Assembly (NCBI RefSeq): GCF_003312875.1 | Contig: NZ_CP015163.1 | Coordinates: 1,178,001 to 1,242,000 of the forward strand | From: Amycolatopsis albispora | GTDB taxonomy: Bacteria; Actinomycetota; Actinomycetes; Mycobacteriales; Pseudonocardiaceae | Reading direction: 5' to 3' | DNA length: 64,000 bases | In this document: piece after piece, positions 7,800 through 16,285 of the stretch | Layout: every line of letters begins with the position of its first letter | How positions within the stretch are numbered: the stretch's first letter is position 1 | Notes under the pieces: model-generated | Databases searched by the model: none | What the model was told of the DNA's origin: nothing | Seen by the model: the letters and a program-made list of their open reading frames with translations, nothing else | Translations under genes and position numbers: made by a program

Positions 7800-9173
7800 A
7801 TGTCCAGTTCGCAAGGCAGTGCCGCGGCGGCGGCCCCGCCGGTCCCGCTGTGGCGGGTCGCGGCCGCCAGCTGCGCCGGCACCACGATCGAGTTCTACGA
7901 CTTCTTCATCTACGGCACCGCCGCGGCCCTGGTCTTCCCCAAGGTCTTCTTCCCGGCACTGGGCTCCACCGCGGGCACGGTGGCCTCGTTCGCGACCTTC
8001 GCGGTGGCCTTCGTCGCCCGGCCGGTGGGCGCGATCGTGTTCGGCCACTTCGGCGACCGGATCGGCCGCAAGCGCACGCTGATCTCGACCCTGCTGCTGA
8101 TGGGCATCGCCACCGTGCTGATCGGGCTGCTGCCCGAGGCGGGCACGATCGGTGTCGCCGCGCCGATCCTGCTGGTCGTGCTGCGGTTCGCGCAGGGTTT
8201 CGCGGTCGGCGGCGAATGGGCGGGCGCGACGCTGCTCACCGCCGAGTACGCACCGAAGCACAAACGCGGGCTCTACGGCGTGTTCCCGCAGCTGGGCCCG
8301 GCGATCGCGTTCGCGTTGTCCAGCGGCACCTTCCTGGCCACCGGGCTGATCATGGGCGACACCGACGAGGCCTTCCTGAGCTACGGCTGGCGCATCCCGT
8401 TCCTGTTCTCGATCGTGCTGGTCCTGGTCGGCCTCTACGTCCGGATGAGCATCGAGGAGACCCCCGCCTTCCGCGAGGCGCAGGCCAGGGCGCGCACGGA
8501 GGCGCGGTCGCTCGAGGACCGCGGGCGCCTGCCGTTCCTGGAGGCGATGCGCGCCCAGCCGCGCCAGGTGCTGCTGTCCGCCGGGGCGCTGGCCATGCTG
8601 TTCGCCTTCTTCTACATGGGCACCGCGTACCTGACCAGCTACGGCACCAACCCGAAGGGCGCGGCGCTGTCGCGCCCGGTGGTGCTCGGCATCGGCATCG
8701 GGGCGGCGGTGTTGTTCGGGATCGCGACGGTGATCTCCGGCATGCTGTCGGACCGGTTCGGGCGGCGCAACGTCATCCGGACCTCGTGCGTGGCGGGCAT
8801 CGTCTGGGCGCTGGCGTTGTTCCCGCTGCTCGACACCGGCAGCGCCGCCGCGTTCGCGGTCGGGCTGTCGGTCACCCTGGTGATCTTCGCGATCTCCTAC
8901 GGCCCGGCCGGTTCGTACCTGCCCGAGCTGTTCACCGCGCGGCACCGCTACACCGGCGCCGGGCTCGGCTACAACCTCGCCGGGGTGCTCGGCGGTGCCA
9001 TTCCGCCGCTGGTCGCACCGGGGCTGGCGGCGTCGTTCGGCAGCATCGCCATCGGCGTGATGCTGTCGCTGATCGGGGTGCTGTCCCTGGTCTGCGTCTC
9101 CGCGCTGGCCGAGACGCGCAACCGCGCGCTGGAGCACGAACTGCCGCGCGAGGCGGAACCCACCACCGCGTGA
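7800..9173 (+). CDS. MFS metabolite:proton symporter (MHS family)
   Basis: This 457-residue, 12-helix transporter belongs to the MHS family (ProP, ShiA, KgtP relatives). Signatures are GTTIEFYDFFIYG near the start, the loop 2-3 motif GHFGDRIGRKRTL, and RFAQGFAVGGEWAGA in helix 4. The second-half loop motif is DRFGRRNVIR. The start is ATG 7800 with GAGGAG six bases upstream; a longer in-frame extension to 7725 would run through the palindrome and is rejected. MHS proteins carry small carboxylates or zwitterions, which agrees with the neighbouring acyl-CoA synthetase. Substrate unknown. Confidence 0.9.
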   Translation: MSSSQGSAAAAAPPVPLWRVAAASCAGTTIEFYDFFIYGTAAALVFPKVFFPALGSTAGTVASFATFAVAFVARPVGAIVFGHFGDRIGRKRTLISTLLLMGIATVLIGLLPEAGTIGVAAPILLVVLRFAQGFAVGGEWAGATLLTAEYAPKHKRGLYGVFPQLGPAIAFALSSGTFLATGLIMGDTDEAFLSYGWRIPFLFSIVLVLVGLYVRMSIEETPAFREAQARARTEARSLEDRGRLPFLEAMRAQPRQVLLSAGALAMLFAFFYMGTAYLTSYGTNPKGAALSRPVVLGIGIGAAVLFGIATVISGMLSDRFGRRNVIRTSCVAGIVWALALFPLLDTGSAAAFAVGLSVTLVIFAISYGPAGSYLPELFTARHRYTGAGLGYNLAGVLGGAIPPLVAPGLAASFGSIAIGVMLSLIGVLSLVCVSALAETRNRALEHELPREAEPTTA

Positions 9174-9177
9174 ACGC

Positions 9178-9213
9178 GAGGCGGAGCGGAGGGGTTCACC
9201 TCCGCTCCGCCTC
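9178..9213. terminator. Bidirectional hairpin terminator
   Basis: A 15-bp perfect stem (GAGGCGGAGCGGAGG and its complement) with a 6-nt loop lies between the stop of the MHS transporter and the stop of the convergent ABC permease, so it can serve both. Confidence 0.7.
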
Positions 9214-9221
9214 GGTGCGCT

Positions 9222-10061
9222 TCAGATGACGTCCCGGCGGTGCAGGAGCCAGCCGCCCAGCCCGGTGAACGCCACCAGGTAGGCGCCGACGACCAGCGCG
9301 GCCTGCACCGGGCCGGTCAGCTCCGCGACCCCCGGCGACTGCGCCGAAGCACCCAGCGAAGCCACCAGCGAGCCCGCGTTCGAACCGGGCAGGCCGAGCT
9401 GCAGGTCGTTCACCCAGCTCACCAGCGGCGCGGCCACGCCGATCAGCAGGTTCTGCACCACCAGCAGCCACACCAGGCCCAGCCCCATCGGCAACGCCAC
9501 CCCGCGCATCGCGATGGCCAGCAACGCGCCGAACGCCGCCCAGGTGGTCGCGATCAGCCAGCCGGCGCCGATCCCGGTGAGCAGGCTGCCCACGCCGGGC
9601 CAGTCCATCGGCGCGCCTTCCGCCAGCGCGATCACCGCGCTGGTCAGCGCGCCGGTGGCGAAGATGGCCAGCACCAGCGCCAGCATCGCGACGGCCAGCG
9701 CGAACAGCTTCCCGGCGTACACCACCAGCCGCGACGGGCCCTGCGTCAGCACGGTTTTCCAGGTGCCCCAACCGTATTCACCGCCCACCGCGAGCACGCC
9801 GACGACCACCGCGATGGCGCCGAGGAACACCGGCAGGCCGCCGATCGAGTTGCCGACCAGCTGCCCGGGCAGCGTCGCGGCGATCCCGCGATCGCTGTTC
9901 GGCGCCCCGCTGGACGCACCGGCGGCGCCCGCCAGGGGGAGCAGGTAGGTGAAGGTCAGGCCCAGCGCGGTGCCCACGGCCAGCATCAGCCAGTTCGCCG
10001 GGCGCCGCACCAGCTTGCTCAGTTCCGCGCTCGCACTACGCCACCACACGATCGGCACCAC
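9222..10061 (-). CDS. ABC-2 type transporter permease
   Basis: This membrane protein of about 279 residues has six predicted hydrophobic segments, beginning with PANWLMLAVGTALGLTFTYLLPLAG, and the AVVVGVLAVGGEYGWGTWKTVLTQGPSR pattern common in ABC-2 permeases. The likely GTG start at 10061 (or GTG 10058/10049) overlaps the 3' end of the ATPase gene by up to 26 bases, giving translational coupling; a longer frame to 10181 lies inside the ATPase gene and is unlikely. With the ATPase it forms an exporter whose cargo cannot be identified from sequence. Confidence 0.85.
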   Translation of the reverse strand: MVPIVWWRSASAELSKLVRRPANWLMLAVGTALGLTFTYLLPLAGAAGASSGAPNSDRGIAATLPGQLVGNSIGGLPVFLGAIAVVVGVLAVGGEYGWGTWKTVLTQGPSRLVVYAGKLFALAVAMLALVLAIFATGALTSAVIALAEGAPMDWPGVGSLLTGIGAGWLIATTWAAFGALLAIAMRGVALPMGLGLVWLLVVQNLLIGVAAPLVSWVNDLQLGLPGSNAGSLVASLGASAQSPGVAELTGPVQAALVVGAYLVAFTGLGGWLLHRRDVI

Positions 10062-10935
10062 CTTCGGTGAGTTCGAAGAAAACCTGTTCCAGGTCGCGTT
10101 CGGCGACCCGCAGCTCGCTGACGGCCAGTCCGGCGGCGACCAGTTCGCCGTTGAGCCAGGCCGCCTTTTCCGGTTCGACACCGAGTTCGAGCGCGCCGTC
10201 GCGGACCTCGACCCGCGCCTGGCCGAGCAGGTTCGCCGCCACTTCCGCGGCCCGGGGCAGGGGATCGGCCACCACGCGCAGCACGGACGTCCCGCGCAGT
10301 TCGGCGACGGTGTTCTCGGCGACCAGCCGCCCGCGCGAAACCACGCCGACGCGGTCGCAGATCTGCTGGACCTCGCCGAGCAGGTGACTCGACAGCAGCA
10401 CGGTCCGGCCGCTCGCCCCGAGTTCGCGGATCAGCACGCGCATGTCGGCCATGCCCGCCGGGTCGAGCCCGTTCGTCGGCTCGTCGAGCACCAGCAGGCG
10501 CGGGTCCTTGAGCAGCGCGGCGGCCACGCCGAGGCGCTGCTTCATGCCCAGCGAGTACGACGAGTACCGGTCGCCGCCGCGGGCCAGCAGGTCGACGGTG
10601 TCCAGCACGGCGTCGACGCGCTCGGTCCCGGCGCCGGTGTAGCGCGCGAGCACCCGCAGGTTCTCGCGGCCGGACAGGTACGGGTAGAAGGCAGGGGATT
10701 CGATGAGCGCGCCCACGCCCGACAGGTCGCCGGGTGGCTTGCCGAACAGCCGGACCTGCCCCGAAGTCGGCCGCAGCAGGCCGAGCAGTATGCGCAGCGT
10801 GGTGGTCTTCCCGGCCCCGTTCGGGCCGAGGAAACCGTAGACCTCGCCTGGCCGCACGGTCAGGCTCAGCCGGTCCACGGCGAGGACGTCGCCGTAGCGC
10901 TTGGAGAGTTCGCGGATTTCCACCGGGAGGTTCAT
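10036..10935 (-). CDS. ABC transporter ATP-binding protein
   Basis: This 299-residue cytoplasmic ATPase (DrrA/CcmA-like) has Walker A GPNGAGKTT, a divergent signature SYSLGMKQRLGVA, Walker B LLVLDEPTNGLDP and the H-loop SSHLLGEV. It ends in an ~80-residue extension typical of drug or peptide export ATPases. ATG 10935 is preferred because the core fold starts immediately (NLPVEIRELSKRYGDVLAV); an upstream in-frame start at 10989 adds an Arg/Ala-rich segment without homology. It drives the permease encoded just downstream by an overlapping gene. Confidence 0.92.
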   Translation of the reverse strand: MNLPVEIRELSKRYGDVLAVDRLSLTVRPGEVYGFLGPNGAGKTTTLRILLGLLRPTSGQVRLFGKPPGDLSGVGALIESPAFYPYLSGRENLRVLARYTGAGTERVDAVLDTVDLLARGGDRYSSYSLGMKQRLGVAAALLKDPRLLVLDEPTNGLDPAGMADMRVLIRELGASGRTVLLSSHLLGEVQQICDRVGVVSRGRLVAENTVAELRGTSVLRVVADPLPRAAEVAANLLGQARVEVRDGALELGVEPEKAAWLNGELVAAGLAVSELRVAERDLEQVFFELTEGGADRVVA

Positions 10936-11030
10936 GCCGCAGAGCGTGCGCGCCGCGGCCCGGTCACCGCGTCCGGCGCCGGGCGGCACTCGGCGCTACG
11001 CCCGGGAACGTAGTGCCGTGCGAAGGAAAG

Positions 11031-11060
11031 AAGGCCGGGGCCGCCATTGGCCCCGGCCTT
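11031..11060 (-). terminator. Hairpin terminator downstream of the dioxygenase gene
   Basis: A perfect 12-bp stem AAGGCCGGGGCC with a 6-nt loop lies 130 bases past the dioxygenase stop. On the minus strand it is followed by a pyrimidine-rich CTTTCCTTC tail. The rest of the 255-bp gap between 10935 and 11191 shows nothing else. Confidence 0.6.
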
Positions 11061-11190
11061 CCCCCGCGGTGCGGGGCAGACTCCGGTTCGGCACGAAGGG
11101 GCCGTCCTCTGCCACGACCGCTCCGGGGCCACCGCCGATCGGGAGTTCCGCCGCACCTGACCGGCGGGGACCTCGAGCCCGTACCGGACC

Positions 11191-11856
11191 TCAGCCGAAG
11201 TTCAGCACGAAGTCGAAGGTCGCCTCCCGGCCGCCTGACGGGGTGTTCCGTACGGTCATCAGCAACCGCGGGTCGAAGATCGGGTCGGTGTTGTTGCGCG
11301 GCTCGTTCGGGAAGTACAGCTGCGTGGTCAGGATCGGCCGGTTCGGGGCCTGCACCTTCACGTGCAGGTGGCGGGTGCGGCCCGGGTAGAGCCCCGGCAC
11401 GATGGTGGACAGGGTGAACTTGCCGTCGGGGCCGGTGAACTGGTGCCCGCGGAAGTTGTAGCCGATGTTGTCGTAGCCGCCCTGGCTGTTGGCCTGCCAG
11501 AAGTCCAGCAGTGCCTGTGCCACCGGAACGCACGACCGGTTGAACACGTACCCGGTGACCAGCAGCCGGATGCCCGGGGTCTGCGGGGTGACCAGCGAGG
11601 TGCGCTGCGGTGAGTTCGGCTTGAAGTAGGGCCCTTCCATCTGCGGGATGGTGGGGTCGTCACCGTCGTCGCACTGCGGCGTCGGCTCCAGGTTCTGGGG
11701 CACCGCTTCGGCTTTGGACTGCGCGGTAGGCACGGCGGCGGCGCCGAGCGCGGCGGCCGCCGGGACGGCGAGCAGGCCGAGCTGCAGCGCGCGCTTGCGG
11801 GAAATCCCGTTCTCGTCGGGCTCGTTCCCGTGGGGCAGGTTCGGGTCGTCGGTCAT
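11191..11856 (-). CDS. Tat-exported intradiol ring-cleavage dioxygenase-like protein
   Basis: The 221-residue protein starts with a twin-arginine-like signal (ISRKRALQLGLLAVPAAAALGAAA, residues ~18-42). The mature part carries the intradiol dioxygenase fold: MEGPYF (first Tyr ligand region), YDNIGYNFRGHQF (second Tyr and a His) and GRTRHLHVKV (His ligand). Family enzymes use non-heme Fe(III) to open catechol rings; exported members are thought to attack lignin- or plant-derived aromatics. The ATG at 11856 has AAGGAGA eight bases upstream. A DasR-like site lies at 11884-11895 in its promoter, and a hairpin terminator follows. Confidence 0.85.
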   Translation of the reverse strand: MTDDPNLPHGNEPDENGISRKRALQLGLLAVPAAAALGAAAVPTAQSKAEAVPQNLEPTPQCDDGDDPTIPQMEGPYFKPNSPQRTSLVTPQTPGIRLLVTGYVFNRSCVPVAQALLDFWQANSQGGYDNIGYNFRGHQFTGPDGKFTLSTIVPGLYPGRTRHLHVKVQAPNRPILTTQLYFPNEPRNNTDPIFDPRLLMTVRNTPSGGREATFDFVLNFG

Positions 11857-11883
11857 CGCGGGGTCTCCTTGTGGGTTCGCGAG

Positions 11884-11895
11884 TGGTTTAGACCA
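11884..11895. promoter_or_regulatory. DasR-like (dre) site upstream of the dioxygenase gene
   Basis: TGGTTTAGACCA differs at one base from the core TGGTCTAGACCA bound by the GntR-family N-acetylglucosamine regulator DasR in streptomycetes. It lies 28 bases upstream of the dioxygenase ATG on the minus strand and 77 bases upstream of the divergent LuxR-ATPase gene. Confidence 0.45.
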
Positions 11896-11971
11896 TGCAG
11901 CACGGAACGGAACCGTTGCAATGCGTAGGCATACGGACTTAAATGTGCTCTCTTCCGCGAAGGAGCCGAAG

Positions 11972-14497
11972 GTGACCGAGCAGATCGCGATGGTGGGCCG
12001 CGCGCGGGCGCGGGCCGCGCTCGACGCGGTGTCCGCGCCCGCGCTGATCCTCATCGGCGGGGAGGCCGGCATCGGCAAAACCCGGCTGGTGTCCGGGATG
12101 CGCCACGCCGGACGGCGGTTCGTCGGCCGCTGTTCGCCGTTGCGTGAACCGCTTCCGCTCGGCCCGGTGGTCGAGGCGCTCGGTGTCGCCGGTGGTTTCG
12201 CGGGGTTGCGGACGCTGCTCGCCGACGCCGGTCCCGCGACGCTGGTCATCGAAGACCTGCACTGGGCCGACAACGCCACCTGGGACTTCCTGCGGTACCT
12301 GTGCCCCCGGCTGCCGGACGGCCTGCGCGTGGTGCTCACCTACCGGCCCGAGGAAACCCGGCCGATCGACCTGGCCGCCGGCGCCCCGGCCGCGGTGGAG
12401 ATCACCCTGTCGCCGCTGACCAAGGCCGAAGGCGCGGAACTCGCCGCCGCGCACCTCGGCGTGCGCGCGGTTTCGGCGGCGTTCGCCGACCGGCTGCACG
12501 CGCTGACCGCCGGGGTGCCGTTCGTCATCGAGGAAGTGGTGCGCGCACTGCCCGACTCGACCGCGTTGTTCGGCGACCTCCAGCCTTCGGTGGCGTTGCG
12601 CGGGTCGTTCGCGCAGCGCCTGGACCGGGTGTCCGCGCCGGCGCGCGCGGCGGTGGTGGCCGCGGCCGTTTTTGCCGTGCCGGTGGAAGAAGCGCTGCTC
12701 GGCACGCCGGAAGCGGTGGACGAGGCGCTCGAAGCCGGTTTGCTGGTGACGACCGGCCCCGGCCGGTTCTCCACGCGGCACGCGCTGGCATCCCGCGCCA
12801 TCGAAGACCTGCTCGGCGTCGCCGAACGCCGGGCCGCGCACCGGGCCGCCGCCGACGCGCTCGCCAAAGCCGATCCGGTGCCCGCGTTGCGCCTGGCGCA
12901 CCACAGCCGGGAGGCCGGGCGGGTGCGGGACTGGGTGCGGTACGCGGTGGCGGCGGGGGAGCAGGCCCACCGCACCGGCGAGGGCGACGCGGTGGTCGGC
13001 CTGCTGGCCGGTGCGCTCGCCGCGCCCGGGCTGACCAGGGCCGATCGGCTGCGGCTGGCGACGCTGCTCGGCAAGGTGGCTGCCCACGGCAGCAGCCACG
13101 ACGTGGCGATCAAGGTGCTGCGGGCGTCGCTCACCGAGGACTTCGCGCCGGTCGAACGCGGGGAAATCCGGTTCGCGCTGGCCATGCTGCTGTGCCAGCA
13201 GGGCGGTGACCGGGCCGAGGGCCGTCACCAGCTGACCGTGGCGGCCGATGAGCTGGCGCCCCGTCCGGAACTGGCCGCGCGGGCGATGGCGGCGCTGGCG
13301 GTGGCCGGGGACGGCACGGAAGCCGTGGCGGAACGGCGGAAATGGGCCGCGCGGGCGCTCGCGCTGCTCGACGACGTGGCCGATCCGGAGGTCCGCACAG
13401 CGGTCCGCGTCAACCACGCGACCGTGCTGGTGTTCGCCTGCGATCCCGGCGGGCGCGCGGCCGCGGAGCGGGTGCTCGCCGAGCCGGGCGTGCCCGCGCA
13501 GTTGTGCCGGGCCGCGGTCAACTTCGCCGACGCGGCCGCCTGGCTCGGTCATCCCGAGGACGCGCGGCGCATGCTCACCCGCGCGCGGGCGCTGGCGGAC
13601 GAGGACGAGTACCTGGACGCGGTGATGGCGGGCACCCGGCTGCGTGCCGATTTCGCCGCGGGGGACTGGGCGGGCCTGGCCGAACGCGCCGAGGTGGTCC
13701 GCGCCGACGCCTGGCGGCTGCCCGAAGTGGACGCCGAGGCGCGGCTGGTGCTGGGGGAACTGGCGCTGGCGCGCGGTGACCTGGTGACCGCGCGTCACGA
13801 ACTGTGCGCGGTGGCCGAAATCGCCGCCGCCGACCTGTCCATGCCGATGCTGCTGGCCGCGCGGACCGCGCTGGCCAGGATCGGGCCGCAGCCGCTGACC
13901 GAGCTGGTGGTGGCGGTTCGCAAGCAGGAGCTGTGGGTGTGGGCGGCGGACCTGGTGCCGCTGGTCGTCCGCGATTGCGACGATGCCGAGGGCTTGCTCG
14001 ACGAAATCCGCGCCGGTTTGGCCGGTCTGGACGCCCCGCTCGCGGCCGCCGGTGCGCACCTGACCGCGGGAATGGTGCACGGGGACGAGACCGAATTCAC
14101 CGCCGCGGTGGAGGGTTACCGGCGTCTCGGCCGCCCCTATTCCGCCCTGCGCGCGGCCGAGGTTTTCGCGGAACTGCGCCTGCGTTCCGGCGACGAGAAA
14201 CCACTGGCGCGCACGGCCGCGGGCTACACCGCGCTCGGTGCGTCCTGGGATGCCGCACGCTGCGCGGAAACCTTGCGGCGCAACGGTTATCGCATTCCGC
14301 ACCGGCGGGGGAGACGTGGTTACGGGCAGGCGTTGTCGCCACGGGAGAAATCGGTCGCCGAACTCGCGGGCCGCGGACTGACCAACCGCCAGATCGCCGA
14401 ATCCCTGTTCCTGTCGATCCGCACCGTCGAGGCGCACGTGGCCAGCGCGATGCGCAAGCGCCGGGTGCGCGACCGCCGCCTGCTGGCCGGGGAATAA
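11972..14497 (+). CDS. Large ATPase-LuxR (LAL/MalT-type) transcriptional regulator
   Basis: This 841-residue protein has an N-terminal AAA/STAND ATPase (Walker A GEAGIGKT at residues 30-37, Walker B TLVIEDLHWAD near residue 92), a long helical TPR-like middle rich in Ala/Leu/Arg, and a C-terminal LuxR HTH (LSPREKSVAELAGRGLTNRQIAESL to the end). Such LAL regulators are ATP-dependent activators. The GTG start at 11972 is supported by AGGAG 6-7 bases upstream and by the usual short lead into the Walker A. Divergent from the secreted dioxygenase gene, which it may control; no ligand is evident. Confidence 0.88.
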   Translation: MTEQIAMVGRARARAALDAVSAPALILIGGEAGIGKTRLVSGMRHAGRRFVGRCSPLREPLPLGPVVEALGVAGGFAGLRTLLADAGPATLVIEDLHWADNATWDFLRYLCPRLPDGLRVVLTYRPEETRPIDLAAGAPAAVEITLSPLTKAEGAELAAAHLGVRAVSAAFADRLHALTAGVPFVIEEVVRALPDSTALFGDLQPSVALRGSFAQRLDRVSAPARAAVVAAAVFAVPVEEALLGTPEAVDEALEAGLLVTTGPGRFSTRHALASRAIEDLLGVAERRAAHRAAADALAKADPVPALRLAHHSREAGRVRDWVRYAVAAGEQAHRTGEGDAVVGLLAGALAAPGLTRADRLRLATLLGKVAAHGSSHDVAIKVLRASLTEDFAPVERGEIRFALAMLLCQQGGDRAEGRHQLTVAADELAPRPELAARAMAALAVAGDGTEAVAERRKWAARALALLDDVADPEVRTAVRVNHATVLVFACDPGGRAAAERVLAEPGVPAQLCRAAVNFADAAAWLGHPEDARRMLTRARALADEDEYLDAVMAGTRLRADFAAGDWAGLAERAEVVRADAWRLPEVDAEARLVLGELALARGDLVTARHELCAVAEIAAADLSMPMLLAARTALARIGPQPLTELVVAVRKQELWVWAADLVPLVVRDCDDAEGLLDEIRAGLAGLDAPLAAAGAHLTAGMVHGDETEFTAAVEGYRRLGRPYSALRAAEVFAELRLRSGDEKPLARTAAGYTALGASWDAARCAETLRRNGYRIPHRRGRRGYGQALSPREKSVAELAGRGLTNRQIAESLFLSIRTVEAHVASAMRKRRVRDRRLLAGE

Positions 14498-14632
14498 CCG
14501 GGCGCCCGCCGCTGTTGGACGCGGTGTTCCCCAGCACGACCGCCGAAAATGGCGCGCGCCGTGCTGCCGTCGTCCCGCAGAATCACGGGCACACCCGAGT
14601 ACCACGACCGCCTGGAAGGGGGCGGCTACACC

Positions 14633-14905
14633 ATGGACTTGACGAATTTCGCGCACTACGACAACTGGACCGAGCTGGCCGCCTGTGGCGACAGCGATCC
14701 CGAACTGTTCTTCCCGCTCTCCGACGTGGGCCCCGGCGCCCGGCAGGCGGAGCGGGCCAAGACCGTCTGCGCCGGGTGCCCGGTGCGGGCGCAGTGCCTG
14801 TCCTACGCCCTGGACAACGGGCTGGACCACGGCATCTTCGGCGGCGCGACGGAAGACGAACGGCGGGCGCTCAAGCGCGCCGCCGCCGTGCCCCGCGCCG
14901 CCTGA
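14633..14905 (+). CDS. WhiB-family iron-sulfur transcription factor
   Basis: This is a 90-residue Wbl protein. The four [4Fe-4S] cysteines are C18, C46, C49 and C55 (AACGDSD then VCAGCPVRAQC), followed by the turn motif GIFGG at 67-71 (Phe replaces the usual Trp) and a basic tail EDERRALKRAAA. Wbl proteins bind the sigma factor SigA and regulate development, redox response or resistance. The start is ATG 14633 with GGAAGGGGG upstream; an in-frame extension to 14549 is not needed. The tryptophan-to-phenylalanine change and the short tail do not allow assignment to a named Wbl class. Confidence 0.92.
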   Translation: MDLTNFAHYDNWTELAACGDSDPELFFPLSDVGPGARQAERAKTVCAGCPVRAQCLSYALDNGLDHGIFGGATEDERRALKRAAAVPRAA

Positions 14906-14932
14906 GTCCATTGAGTCCACTGTGGACTCGGA

Positions 14933-14965
14933 TACGCACCCCGTCGTAGGGCGGCGGGGTGCGTA
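14933..14965 (+). terminator. Hairpin terminator after the WhiB gene
   Basis: TACGCACCCCG and its complement form an 11-bp stem with an 11-nt loop, 28 bases after the stop. A smaller hairpin GAGTCCA/TGGACTC lies just before it at about 14914-14930. Confidence 0.55.
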
Positions 14966-15038
14966 CCGGCTGGGGCGTAGGCGGTGAAGCCGGACGCGGG
15001 CGGACGACGAGAGAGCCCGCGTTCCCCAGACTTTTCCC

Positions 15039-15575
15039 ATGCATACCACCATCGCTACCCAGACCCCGCGCTTCCGGCTCACCCCGCGGGCACGCAAGTC
15101 CGTGGTCGCCGTCCACGTTGTGTCCTCCGTCGGCTGGCTCGGCATCACCGCGGCCAACCTGGTGCTGCTCGTGGTCGGGCTGACCACCGCCGACCCGGCG
15201 CGCCAGCACGCCGCGCTGCTGGCCATGGCCATGGTCGGCGAAACCCTGCTCATCCCGGTCAGCCTGGCCGCTTTCACCAGCGGGCTGGTGTTGTCGCTGG
15301 GCACCAAGTGGGGCCTGTTCCGGCACTGGTGGGTGGTGGTGAAGTTCGCACTCACCCTGATCGCGGTGGTGCTCACGCCGCTGTCGTCGGTGCCGGGGCT
15401 GCGTGACCTGGCCGCGGCGGTCTCCGCCACGCCCGCCGGTCAGCTGACCGACACCGGCGAATTCGCCGTCGGCCTGCTCTCGGCCGGGTGCGTGTCGTCG
15501 GCGATGTACCTGACCTGCGTAGTGCTGACCGCCTTCAAGCCGGGCGGGCGAACCCGGTTCGCCCGCCGCCGGTGA
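15039..15575 (+). CDS. Four-helix membrane protein, DUF2269-like
   Basis: The 178-residue protein has four hydrophobic segments, at about residues 22-47 (VAVHVVSSVGWLGITAANLV), 60-90, 98-118 and 147-168. The HVxxxVGWLG start and the KFALTLIAVVLT segment with a preceding WWVVVK resemble DUF2269 and related small heme- or metal-protein-like membrane families; the role is unknown. A 12-bp inverted repeat at 15543-15567 overlaps the last codons and may act as a terminator. Confidence 0.72.
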   Translation: MHTTIATQTPRFRLTPRARKSVVAVHVVSSVGWLGITAANLVLLVVGLTTADPARQHAALLAMAMVGETLLIPVSLAAFTSGLVLSLGTKWGLFRHWWVVVKFALTLIAVVLTPLSSVPGLRDLAAAVSATPAGQLTDTGEFAVGLLSAGCVSSAMYLTCVVLTAFKPGGRTRFARRR

Positions 15576-15581
15576 CCTGTG

Positions 15582-15615
15582 TATTCTGCCTAAGCAATAT
15601 TGCTGTGACGGAATA
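15582..15615. promoter_or_regulatory. Interrupted dyad upstream of the SRPBCC gene
   Basis: The perfect 12-bp palindrome AGCAATATTGCT (15593-15604) is flanked at equal distance by TATTC and GAATA (15582-15586 and 15611-15615) with the same centre of symmetry. It is unusually AT-rich for this genome and sits 12 bases before the ATG at 15628, where a repressor could block transcription. Confidence 0.45.
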
Positions 15616-15627
15616 TAGGAGGCCGCC

Positions 15628-16053
15628 ATGCGGGGTGAGGCGGGGTTGACCGAGGACGGGCGGTTCGCGCTGCGGTTCGAGCGGCGGTTCGCGCACCCCC
15701 GGGAGAAGGTGTGGCGCGCGCTGACCGAGCGGGACCAGCTGCGGGCGTGGTTCGTCCAGATCCTCGACTACGACCGGTCGCGGCTGGAGTTCACCGAGGG
15801 TGCCTCGCTGGCCTTCGTGCCGACCGCGGGCGCGGCCGGTGTCGGCACGGTTGTCCGCGCCGACCGGCCTCGCCTGCTGGAATACACCTGGGATGGCGAG
15901 ACCCTGCGCTTCGAGTTGCTGGCCGACGGTGAGGACGCCTGCACGCTGGTGTTCACCAATATCGTCGACGACGAGGCGACCGGCTCCGCGGTTGCGCCGG
16001 GCTGGGAGGCCGGGCTTGAGCTGCTGGCTGCCTTCCTGGATGGTGCGCGGTGA
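15628..16053 (+). CDS. SRPBCC (AHSA1-type) domain protein
   Basis: This 141-residue protein is a START-like/SRPBCC fold: RFERRFAHPREKVWRALTERDQLRAWF at the N-terminus and LVFTNIVDDEATGSAVAPGWEAGLELLAAFL at the C-terminus. Such proteins bind hydrophobic ligands and in actinobacteria are often paired with ArsR-type repressors; no ArsR gene is adjacent here, but an extended dyad lies in front of the gene. AGGAGG precedes ATG 15628. The gene is followed by a large convergent-junction hairpin. Confidence 0.85.
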   Translation: MRGEAGLTEDGRFALRFERRFAHPREKVWRALTERDQLRAWFVQILDYDRSRLEFTEGASLAFVPTAGAAGVGTVVRADRPRLLEYTWDGETLRFELLADGEDACTLVFTNIVDDEATGSAVAPGWEAGLELLAAFLDGAR

Positions 16054-16167
16054 ATTGTTCACCGGCTTGCACATCGGCTGAAAATGCGCCTCAGCTCATT
16101 TTCTGCGCGGCTGGCGGCAGTCCGGGCGACGCCGCCGATAGAGCCGGGGAATGCTTCGATCCGCCCC

Positions 16168-16234
16168 GCCAAGTGTCACGAATGTGGCTTTCGAGACGTT
16201 TCGCGTCTCGAAAGCCACATTCGTGACACTTGGC
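16168..16234. repeat. Dispersed palindromic repeat, copy 1 (convergent junction hairpin)
   Basis: A perfect 31-bp stem (16168-16198 paired with 16204-16234) with a 5-nt loop. The inner 25 bp begin TGTCACGAATGTGG and are the same as in copies at 21840 and 51743. It lies between the convergent SRPBCC gene and the hypothetical gene ending at 16286. No T-tract follows. Confidence 0.85.
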
Positions 16235-16285
16235 CAGCCCCGATCGACTGCTCGAAGCGCTACGACAGCTGCGCGGCGGCCGGGC

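Noticed and set aside
10062..10181. N-terminal extension of the ABC permease
   Set aside because: It lies wholly within the ATPase coding region and reads as an unlikely Ser/Pro/Asn-rich segment before the first membrane helix.
11939..15430. A 1163-codon minus-strand frame across the LuxR-ATPase, WhiB and membrane protein genes
   Set aside because: It covers three well-supported plus-strand genes and has no recognisable domain.
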